DNA of 6,511 nt from a bacterium (GTDB taxonomy: Bacteria; UBA9089; UBA9088; JAGUXG01), in the NCBI GenBank assembly GCA_020061965.1, contig JAGUXG010000182.1:1-6511 (forward strand), read 5' to 3'. The notes under the pieces are model-generated. The model searched no databases, was not told the DNA's origin, and worked only from the letters and a program-made list of their open reading frames with translations. This document shows, in pieces, positions 1-5,349 of the stretch; the first letter of the stretch is position 1; every line of letters starts with the position of its first letter. The translations under genes were made by a program, and so were the position numbers.

Positions 1-495
1 AAGATAGAAGATGATGCAGGTAGAAAAGGCAATTGGACCATCTACCAGAAGGCAGTTTTCATAGAGAATAAAGGGTCCATAGAAGATAGATAGAATAAGG
101 GTGATGTATCCCACAGTGGGACCAAATACCTTTTTTGCCGAAAGATAAAGAAGAAAATAACAAAAAAAGGCAAAGAGCATTTGAAAGAAAAAGACACGAT
201 TTACATCCTTATCAAAAAAATAGACTGCTGCCAAAAAATAAGGATAGGTAACAGTAGTACACCCAGCAAAAATAGGATGTCTGCCCTCTAAAATCCCTTC
301 TGCATCTCTATGGAACCCAATCATATCTGTACCTTCGATAAGTTGAGTTCCTGCCCAAGTGCTTGTTTTGATCTCATTAAAGATGAACAGTCGCAACAAA
401 AGAGAAACAATTAAGATAGATAAGAAAAGGAAGGGTATCTTTCTTCTCTCTACCCTTGCTTTTGTTTTCTGGATTTTTTTATTTTTAGCCTTCAT
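1..495 (-). CDS. GT39/PMT-type membrane glycosyltransferase, N-terminal part (cut by window edge)
   Basis: Partial gene: 165 codons are visible from the ATG at 495 and the frame is still open at base 1. Seen: a basic N-terminus (residues 1-19, many K/R), a first membrane segment at about 20-39, an external loop about 40-85, then further hydrophobic segments at about 101-119 and 127-145 with another beginning near 149. The loop carries D57, H62, A65 and G71, and then TYPYFLAAVY (83-92). This is the Asp / A-x5-G / YPxFLA layout typical of family 39 (PMT_2) glycosyltransferases, in which an early-loop acidic residue is catalytic. Such enzymes move a sugar from a polyprenyl phosphate to protein or glycan outside the cytoplasmic membrane. 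The start overlaps the end of the aminotransferase gene by 11 nt and has a strong Shine-Dalgarno site. Acceptor and sugar cannot be told from the fragment; an ArnT-like (GT83) or other GT-C enzyme is possible. Confidence 0.8.
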   Translation of the reverse strand, partial: MKAKNKKIQKTKARVERRKIPFLFLSILIVSLLLRLFIFNEIKTSTWAGTQLIEGTDMIGFHRDAEGILEGRHPIFAGCTTVTYPYFLAAVYFFDKDVNRVFFFQMLFAFFCYFLLYLSAKKVFGPTVGYITLILSIFYGPFILYENCLLVDGPIAFSTCIIFYL

Positions 496-1591
496 AATAA
501 AACTCCTTTATGCAATCAGCAACATAGTGTATCTCGTCTTCTTTTAACTCAGGAAACATAGGCAAGGAGAGGATTTCGTCCATAAACCTCTCTGTAACTG
601 GAAGGCTTCCTTTTTTATATCCCAAAAAGCTATATGCCTTTTGCAAGTGGATAGGCACTGGATAATGGATACCAGTAGATATTCCCTTTTGATTTAGAAA
701 GTCTATAAGTCTCTCTCTATCTTTTACCCTGACTACAAACAAATGATAGACATGCCTTGCATAATCCATCTCTTCTGGTAAAACTACCGGCATACCCTTT
801 AGATATTCTTTATAAATACCTGCATTTATTCTTCTCTTTTCATTCCATTCGTCTAAATACCTAAGTTTTACCGAAAGGACAGCCCCTTGAATCCCTTCCA
901 ATCTATAGTTGTTTCCGATATATTCATGATAATACTTTTTGGAAGAGCCGTGGTCCCGTAGCATCCTCATCTTCTCTGCCAGACTATCATCATTGGTAAT
1001 AATAGCCCCACCCTCACCATAGGCACCAAGATTTTTCCCTGGATAGAAGCTGAAAGCAGCCATAACTCCAAAGCCTCCAACCCTTTTTCCTTTATACAAT
1101 GCTCCATGTGACTGGCAGGCATCTTCAATCACAGGAATCCCATTCTCTTTAGCAATCTCCAAAATTGGGTCTAAATCTACAGGCTGACCATAGAGATGGA
1201 CGGCAATTATAGCTTTTGTCCTCTTTGTTATTGCTTTTTCTAACTTTTTTGGGTCTAAATTATAGCTTCTCTCTTCTATATCACAAAATACAGGTTTGGC
1301 TCCTATACAAGAGATTGCCTCAGCTGTGGCGATGAAAGTGTTAGCCGTAGTTATTGCGTCATCACCCTGTCCAATCCCTAAAGCCTGCAAAGCCAAAATC
1401 AAGGCAGAGGTACCAGAATTTACTCCGATACAATGTTTAACCTCACAGAATCTTGCGAACTTCTCCTCAAACTCAGCTACTGGCTTTCCCAGGATAAAAG
1501 AGGTGTTAAGGACCACCTCTTGTATGGCACTATCAACCTCCTGCTTAATTACTTGATATTGTCTCTTCAGGTCAACAAATGGAACATTCAT
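485..1591 (-). CDS. DegT/DnrJ/EryC1 family PLP-dependent sugar aminotransferase (WbpE/WlbC-like)
   Basis: Predicted cytoplasmic enzyme of 368 residues that transfers an amino group, usually from glutamate, to a keto group of a nucleotide sugar. Numbered from the ATG at 1591: SGTSAL at 59-64 (phosphate contact), EDACQSHGA at 156-164 (D157 for the PLP ring nitrogen, Q160 stacking on the ring), and SFYPGKNLGA with K186 as the Schiff-base lysine. All key residues are present and the length is normal. Position 176 is Val in GGFGV, where relatives usually have Asp. The start was placed at this ATG because family members begin close to VPFVDLKRQY; a TTG at 1606 would add only five residues. No clear Shine-Dalgarno site precedes either. 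It follows a 194-nt spacer, unlike the other tightly packed genes. With the oxidoreductase and acyltransferase nearby, C3 amination of a UDP-GlcNAc uronic acid derivative is the best guess; a dTDP-3-keto-sugar (FdtB-like) role is possible. Confidence 0.9.
   Translation of the reverse strand: MNVPFVDLKRQYQVIKQEVDSAIQEVVLNTSFILGKPVAEFEEKFARFCEVKHCIGVNSGTSALILALQALGIGQGDDAITTANTFIATAEAISCIGAKPVFCDIEERSYNLDPKKLEKAITKRTKAIIAVHLYGQPVDLDPILEIAKENGIPVIEDACQSHGALYKGKRVGGFGVMAAFSFYPGKNLGAYGEGGAIITNDDSLAEKMRMLRDHGSSKKYYHEYIGNNYRLEGIQGAVLSVKLRYLDEWNEKRRINAGIYKEYLKGMPVVLPEEMDYARHVYHLFVVRVKDRERLIDFLNQKGISTGIHYPVPIHLQKAYSFLGYKKGSLPVTERFMDEILSLPMFPELKEDEIHYVADCIKEFYYEG
503..508 (-). promoter_or_regulatory. 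Ribosome binding site of the GT39-like gene
   Basis: On the minus strand AAGGAG lies 7 nt before the ATG at 495, inside the 3' end of the aminotransferase gene. It fixes the start of the membrane glycosyltransferase and shows that the two genes are read as one unit with an 11-nt overlap. Confidence 0.8.
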
Positions 1592-1595
1592 ATTA

Positions 1596-1623
1596 TTTAT
1601 ACCCAAGTAAATCAGGTTTACAA
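1596..1623 (-). promoter_or_regulatory. Possible sigma70-like promoter before the aminotransferase
   Basis: On the minus strand TTGTAA (1623-1618, 4 of 6 to consensus) and TATAAA (1601-1596, 5 of 6) are separated by 16 nt. The -10 box ends only 4 nt before the ATG at 1591, so initiation would fall at or just inside the start codon, which would fit a leaderless message and the absence of a Shine-Dalgarno site. In AT-rich DNA such matches arise by chance, so this is weak evidence. A 7-bp hairpin overlaps the -35 box. Confidence 0.25.
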
Positions 1624-1634
1624 AGAGAACCTGA
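1612..1634. repeat. Short perfect inverted repeat upstream of the aminotransferase
   Basis: TCAGGTT (1612-1618) and AACCTGA (1628-1634) form a perfect 7-bp stem with a 9-nt loop. It sits about 20 nt before the aminotransferase ATG and overlaps the candidate -35 box. It could be an operator or a leader hairpin. No T-run follows on either strand, so it is not an intrinsic terminator. Function is not shown. Confidence 0.4.
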
Positions 1635-1636
1635 GG

Positions 1637-1717
1637 TTGTAAGTTTAGGATGTTGTAAGTTGTAGGTTTGAGCCTTATCTGTTCTACTTCTTCAACCTAC
1701 AACTTACAACCTACAAC
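1637..1717. repeat. Heptamer (TTGTARG) repeats in inverted orientation
   Basis: The main non-coding structure of the 194-nt spacer 1592-1785. The plus strand carries TTGTAAG at 1637-1643, then TTGTAAG-TTGTAGG-TT at 1653-1668. The opposite orientation follows at 1694-1717, which read on the minus strand is TTGTAGG-TTGTAAG-TTGTAGG-TT after a leading G. Seventeen bases (1652-1668 and 1694-1710) are perfectly complementary around a 25-nt loop, so either strand could fold into a long hairpin. There is no T-tract after the stem. The rest of the spacer next to the GT2 gene (1718-1785) shows only a 7-bp inverted repeat (CCTGTTG 1734-1740 / CAACAGG 1779-1785). Confidence 0.75.
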
Positions 1718-1785
1718 AAAAATCTTCACTAGACCTGTTGCTTTTGGGTATAACTCCAAGTAACATTCTTTAATGACTCAACAGG

Positions 1786-2496
1786 CTACTTCCTGATTCT
1801 TAGACTTAAAAGTATCCAGGGTTTTATCATGCTCCACCAACCTGAAAATGGCTTAATCTTAGAATAGCCTCTCTTCTCTTTGGGATAAATCATAGCCACA
1901 GGCACCTCTTTCACCTTGTATCCTAAGGTCAATACCTTATAATGGATGTAATACTCAAGCTCATATTTATCTAACCAATCCTGATAAATGTTAATCTTTG
2001 GATTCTCTAATATGTTCAATTTATAAGCCCTGAAGCCACAGGTTACATCAGTTCCTTTGAATCCTGTCAATAGATATGTAAACCGGGTAAAGGTTTTGAT
2101 CATTATGTCTCGGAATAGGGGAAGATTGTCTTTTCTGCCACCCTTAAGATACCTTGAGCCTTGAACATAATCGTATCCTTCCTCTAATATTGGCTGAACC
2201 AATGCAGGTATATCCTCAGGTTGCATCTTGCCATTACCAGCCATAGTTACAATAATATCGTATCCATTCTCCTCGCCATAGAAGATTGCATCCTTGATTG
2301 CCTTTCCAATACCCAAGTTGACTTGGTGTCTAAGGATAAGATATTTGAACTCTTTAATATACTCTGGTGTCTCATCTGTTGAACCATCATCTACTATAAT
2401 CACATCATAAGCAGGATGAGTTGGAAACTTATTTAAGGTATCTTTGATATTTGCACCTTCATTATACACAACTACCCCTACCAATATCTTCTTCAT
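1786..2496 (-). CDS. Family 2 glycosyltransferase, dolichol-phosphate-mannose-synthase-like, with altered DxD motif
   Basis: A 236-residue GT-A fold enzyme resembling polyprenyl-phosphate sugar synthases, which load a sugar from a nucleotide donor onto a lipid phosphate at the inner membrane face. Seen: VGVVVYNEGANI near the N-terminus (7-18), the nucleotide-binding VDDGSTDET (35-43), NLGIGKAI (60-67), GSRY (113-116), and a TDVTCGFRAYK segment (149-159), all characteristic of the DPM1-like group. No C-terminal membrane helices are clear; a weakly hydrophobic stretch lies at 219-233. Odd: where relatives have the metal-binding D-A-D, this protein has A86-G87-N88 in TMAGNGKMQPEDI. The frame is intact and the rest of the fold is well kept, so it is probably active or belongs to a divergent subgroup. 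The gene begins 4 nt after the acyltransferase stop, with only a weak AGAAG ribosome site, which suggests translational coupling. It may make the lipid-linked donor for the GT39-like enzyme, but this is inference. Confidence 0.88.
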   Translation of the reverse strand: MKKILVGVVVYNEGANIKDTLNKFPTHPAYDVIIVDDGSTDETPEYIKEFKYLILRHQVNLGIGKAIKDAIFYGEENGYDIIVTMAGNGKMQPEDIPALVQPILEEGYDYVQGSRYLKGGRKDNLPLFRDIMIKTFTRFTYLLTGFKGTDVTCGFRAYKLNILENPKINIYQDWLDKYELEYYIHYKVLTLGYKVKEVPVAMIYPKEKRGYSKIKPFSGWWSMIKPWILLSLRIRK

Positions 2497-2500
2497 TATT

Positions 2501-3133
2501 TTACTTCTGGGGTAGATAAGGACTCTCTTCCATCAGTTTGGTAGTGCATTTTAAGTTAAAGATAGAACTCCTTACTTTAGCTGGATTTCCATAAACAACT
2601 GAATCAGAAGGAACATCTTTTGTCACCACCGAACCAGCTCCAACAAGTGAATTTTCCCCAATAGTAATAAATGGCATGATAGTACTATTCACTCCAATCT
2701 GAGCACCCATTTTAATCGTCGGCCCCTTCATACATTTAGAAGAAAGCCTGCATTTAGGATGAATATCATTAGCGATGCAGACCCCAGGGGCTATGAAGAC
2801 ATCATCTTCAATGATAGTAAACTGAGCGATATAAACATTGGCATGAACTTTGACATTATTGCCTATCTTACAGCCATAGTCAACCACAGAGTTGCTCCAG
2901 ATTTGGAAGTTATCTCCAATGAGATTTTCTTCACGGATAATAACATTATGTCCTGTTTGAAGACCCGAACCAATCTTTGAGCCAGCATAAATGATTGTCC
3001 CTACTCTGAGATGGGCATAATCTCCAATAATAATATGCCAGTCAGAGATATTCCTGCCAGTTTTGTAACCAAGGACAACGCCATCGTCCAATTGTAATCC
3101 CTTACCAACCTTCAAAAGACTCTCGCATTTCAT
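2501..3133 (-). CDS. Left-handed beta-helix (hexapeptide repeat) acyltransferase, WbpD/WlbB-like
   Basis: A 210-residue cytoplasmic acyltransferase, probably using acetyl-CoA to N-acylate an amino sugar nucleotide. Imperfect hexapeptide turns run from about residue 33 to 172 (for example IIGDYA, KIGSGL, LIGDNF, KIGNNV, IIEDDV, QIGVNS, TIGENS). They end in VGAGSVVTKDVP (164-175) and VYGNPAKV (180-187), the usual CoA-side closing segment of this family. A loop interrupts the helix at about 122-138 (ND-x-HP with C128 and C134, then KGP), as in nucleotide-sugar N-acetyltransferases. Trimer formation is expected from the family. The ATG overlaps the oxidoreductase stop by 4 nt (ATGA), so the two are translationally coupled. 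The last 25 residues are less repetitive. The substrate is inferred from the oxidoreductase and aminotransferase; a serine or sugar O-acetyltransferase cannot be excluded from the fold alone. Confidence 0.88.
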   Translation of the reverse strand: MKCESLLKVGKGLQLDDGVVLGYKTGRNISDWHIIIGDYAHLRVGTIIYAGSKIGSGLQTGHNVIIREENLIGDNFQIWSNSVVDYGCKIGNNVKVHANVYIAQFTIIEDDVFIAPGVCIANDIHPKCRLSSKCMKGPTIKMGAQIGVNSTIMPFITIGENSLVGAGSVVTKDVPSDSVVYGNPAKVRSSIFNLKCTTKLMEESPYLPQK

Positions 3134-4134
3134 ACTTTTACCACCCTTCCTTTTTCTTTAAGAGATTCATTGGCAGCTTCAAGAAGTCTTGTCACCCTTA
3201 ATCCTGCCTCTCCATCAGTGAAAGGCTTTCTATTTTGATTGATGGAGTCTATAAACTCTTTACTCATAAGCTTCAGTGCTTCGGTGGTATCTAACTTAGG
3301 AGCCAACATATCACCTGTTCGATACTGCACCAACATCTGATAAACATCCTCTTTATTCTCTATACAAGTCACTCCACAGTCATATATTTTTACCTTCTCG
3401 CTCGGCTCATTATCGTCATAGACAACCATCTTTTTGCTACCCCCAATCAATGTTCTCCGTATCTTTACTGGCGCAAGCCAGTTGACATGGATATGTGCCA
3501 GGAGGTTATCTGGAAATTGAACTGTAATATAAGCAATATTCTCTAAATTGCCAAAATGGGAGATGCCTACAGCAGAGATTGCCTCAGGCTTTTTTGCTAA
3601 AAGGTAGTCCATGATGGAAAGGTCATGAGGAGCCAGATCCCAGATGACATTGACATCATGCTGAAACAGCCCCAAATTTACGCGAACAGAGTCAAAATAA
3701 TAGATATTGCCGAGTTCTCCATCTTCTATCACCTTTTTAATCTTTCTCACTGCCCCAGTATAAAGGAAGATATGGTCAACCATTAACACCTTTTGTTTTC
3801 TTTGGGCTAAGCCAATCAACTCCTCTGCTTCTTTTACTGTGGCAGTCATAGGTTTTTCTAAAAGAAGATGCTTTCCTTCCTCTAAAGCCTTTTTAGCTAA
3901 AGAAAAATGGGTTGAAACTGGGGTAGATATGACTACAGCATCAATATTTGGGTCTTTGACCAATTCTTCATAATCCTGAGTAATGTCAACTGATGGATAG
4001 GTAGCTTTTACTGTCTCAAGTCTTTGCAGGCTACAGTCACAAACCTTTTTGACTGCAGCCCCTACAGTTGCATAAAAGTTTCGGACTAAGTTTGGACCCC
4101 AATAGCCATAGCCTACAAAACCAAGATTTATCAT
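3130..4134 (-). CDS. Gfo/Idh/MocA family NAD(P)-dependent sugar oxidoreductase (WbpB/WlbA-like)
   Basis: A 334-residue cytoplasmic dehydrogenase of normal family length. The N-terminal Rossmann domain has the dinucleotide motif GYGYWG (8-13) right at the start, as in close relatives, which supports this ATG. VVISTPVSTH (67-76) and EKP (93-95, with K94) follow. The C-terminal alpha/beta domain carries WDLAPHDLSIMDYL, with D166 and H170 forming the conserved D-x3-H catalytic pair with K94. In the WbpB/WlbA pathway the enzyme oxidises C3 of UDP-GlcNAc uronic acid to the ketone that the aminotransferase uses. The neighbours here supply the other two steps, but the uronate-forming dehydrogenase (WbpA) is not in view. 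It lies 31 nt after pilT and has no good ribosome site of its own; a 9-codon ORF with a good site ends on its start codon. Other Gfo/Idh members act on inositols and many sugars, so the exact substrate is uncertain. Confidence 0.9.
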   Translation of the reverse strand: MINLGFVGYGYWGPNLVRNFYATVGAAVKKVCDCSLQRLETVKATYPSVDITQDYEELVKDPNIDAVVISTPVSTHFSLAKKALEEGKHLLLEKPMTATVKEAEELIGLAQRKQKVLMVDHIFLYTGAVRKIKKVIEDGELGNIYYFDSVRVNLGLFQHDVNVIWDLAPHDLSIMDYLLAKKPEAISAVGISHFGNLENIAYITVQFPDNLLAHIHVNWLAPVKIRRTLIGGSKKMVVYDDNEPSEKVKIYDCGVTCIENKEDVYQMLVQYRTGDMLAPKLDTTEALKLMSKEFIDSINQNRKPFTDGEAGLRVTRLLEAANESLKEKGRVVKV

Positions 4135-4160
4135 CTTACTATTTTATCTTCAGTCAACAC
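4131..4160 (-). other. Possible 9-codon coupling ORF between pilT and the oxidoreductase
   Basis: On the minus strand a GTG at 4160 opens a reading frame encoding V(M)LTEDKIVR. Its TGA (4133-4131) overlaps the oxidoreductase ATG in ATGA form. An AGGAAAGG ribosome-site-like run at the very end of pilT stands 8 nt before this GTG, yet is about 34 nt from the oxidoreductase ATG, too far to serve it directly. The arrangement fits translational coupling by reinitiation. Nothing shows that the peptide is made, and nine codons can arise by chance. Confidence 0.3.
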
Positions 4161-4165
4161 TTCTA

Positions 4166-5278
4166 TCACCTTTCCTCAATCAATATCTCTTCTTTCCCAT
4201 CTTCTTTCTTCTTTAGCCCTAAATCGTGCAGAAGTGCCCTTAATACATCTGGATTATTGGCATTGGCTACGGCATCATCTATTGTGATCACCTCGTAAGC
4301 AAGTAGCGCCACCAAAGCCTGCTCCAAGGTCTGCATCTTATAAAAATGGACAGATTCGCTGATTGTTTTATAGATAGAAGAGAACTCTCCCTTTTCAATA
4401 GCCTTTCTTATCGTAGGAGAGCCGATCATAATCTCAAGTGCAGCAACCCTGCCTTTGCCATCAGCAGTTTTTATGAGCCTCTGTGAGATTACCGCTCTGA
4501 GGGTCATTGCTAATTCTATCTGAATCTGGTGATGGCTATCTCTTGGAAAATAGGAGAGGATTCTGTCTATGGTGGTTGCGGCTGATGATGTATGTAATGT
4601 GGAAAGCAATAGATGTCCAGCCTCTGCTGCCTTGAGCACAAACTCAACTGTCTCCCTGTCCCTCATCTCTCCAACTAAGATAACATCAGGGTCCTGTCGC
4701 AATAATGATGGTAGGGCATCATCCATAGAGACCACATCTACTCCAACCTCTCGTTGGGATATGATTGCTTTCTTGTCAGAGAAGGTATACTCAATTGGAT
4801 CTTCTACAGTGGCTATATGACAAGCACGGGTTTCGTTTATCTCATTTATCAAGGTAGCCAGTGTGGTTGATTTTCCAGAACCTGTTGGGCCTGTTACCAA
4901 AATAAGACCTGTTGAATATTTGACTATATCTTTCAGAGACTCAGGCAGACCAATCTCATCAATAGTTGGAATCTTCAAAGAGATTTTTCTCACCGAGATT
5001 GCAATTGTTCCTTTGTTATGGAAGATATTTATCCTGAATCTACTCTGTTTTAGTCCATAGCTTATATCTGTCCATCTTCTGGAATTGAACTTCTCAAGTT
5101 GCATCTGGTTCATCATAGAAAAGGCAAGCCCCTCCATCTCTTCATCTGTAAAAGGAGGAACATCAGCCAGGGGAGTCATGCTTCCGTGAATCCTATAAAG
5201 AGGAGGTCTGCCAACCTTTAATTGCAGATCAGAGGCATTCTTTTCTATCATTATTGTAAGCAGCTCATTAAATTCCAT
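4166..5278 (-). CDS. pilT: Type IV pilus twitching motility ATPase PilT
   Basis: A 370-residue hexameric ATPase that powers type IV pilus retraction at the cytoplasmic base of the pilus. Seen in order: an N-terminal PAS-like domain with ASDLQLKVGRPP (15-26), Walker A GPTGSGKST (130-138), Asp box VEDPIEY (158-164), Walker B ILVGEMRD (200-207) and His box LSTLHT (225-230). The length matches PilT (about 345-380 residues). The C-terminal AIRNLIRE element, linked to retraction in PilT, is degenerate: here TIRKAIEK (289-296). The final 16 residues are highly charged (GLKKKEDGKEE and on). The ATG has a strong AAGGAG site. No other pilus genes are in the window. The next gene follows after 31 nt, so co-transcription with the sugar genes is likely. 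A PilU-like paralogue is the main alternative. Confidence 0.95.
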   Translation of the reverse strand: MEFNELLTIMIEKNASDLQLKVGRPPLYRIHGSMTPLADVPPFTDEEMEGLAFSMMNQMQLEKFNSRRWTDISYGLKQSRFRINIFHNKGTIAISVRKISLKIPTIDEIGLPESLKDIVKYSTGLILVTGPTGSGKSTTLATLINEINETRACHIATVEDPIEYTFSDKKAIISQREVGVDVVSMDDALPSLLRQDPDVILVGEMRDRETVEFVLKAAEAGHLLLSTLHTSSAATTIDRILSYFPRDSHHQIQIELAMTLRAVISQRLIKTADGKGRVAALEIMIGSPTIRKAIEKGEFSSIYKTISESVHFYKMQTLEQALVALLAYEVITIDDAVANANNPDVLRALLHDLGLKKKEDGKEEILIEER

Positions 5279-5285
5279 GGTTCAA

Positions 5286-5291
5286 CTCCTT
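5286..5291 (-). promoter_or_regulatory. Ribosome binding site of pilT
   Basis: On the minus strand AAGGAG lies 7 nt before the pilT ATG at 5278. It is among the strongest translation signals in the window and settles the start codon. Confidence 0.8.
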
Positions 5292-5304
5292 TTTTTCATC
5301 TCAC

Positions 5305-5318
5305 ATTTCCCATTTTCC
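5305..5318. repeat. Copy of the 14-nt word GGAAAATGGGAAAT in the mcsB-pilT spacer
   Basis: ATTTCCCATTTTCC occurs here on the plus strand and again at 6419-6432, with its complement at 6464-6477. All three copies are in spacers. A related CCATTTTCAATTCC follows at 5325-5338. With the ribosome site at 5286-5291, this accounts for most of the 71-nt spacer (5279-5349); no T-tailed terminator follows mcsB here. Confidence 0.6.
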
Positions 5319-5349
5319 TGGTATCCATTTTCAATTCCTTATCTCTATT

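Noticed and set aside
359..547. Plus-strand ORF encoding a small hydrophobic peptide
   Set aside because: It is antisense to the GT39-like gene and the end of the aminotransferase gene, both well supported, and shows no family features.
1592..1606. TTG at 1606 as the aminotransferase start
   Set aside because: It adds only five residues (GINN before MNVPF), has no ribosome site, and relatives start near the VPFVDL segment, which fits the ATG at 1591.
1652..1710. Intrinsic terminator or CRISPR array at the heptamer repeats
   Set aside because: The stem is AT-rich with no following T-run on either strand, and the units are 7 nt with no regular unique spacers.
1732..1788. Readthrough extension of the GT2 protein past its stop
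   Set aside because: The same frame continues 18 codons beyond the stop at 1786-1788 before the next stop, but the protein ends at a normal family length and there is no sign of a disrupted domain.
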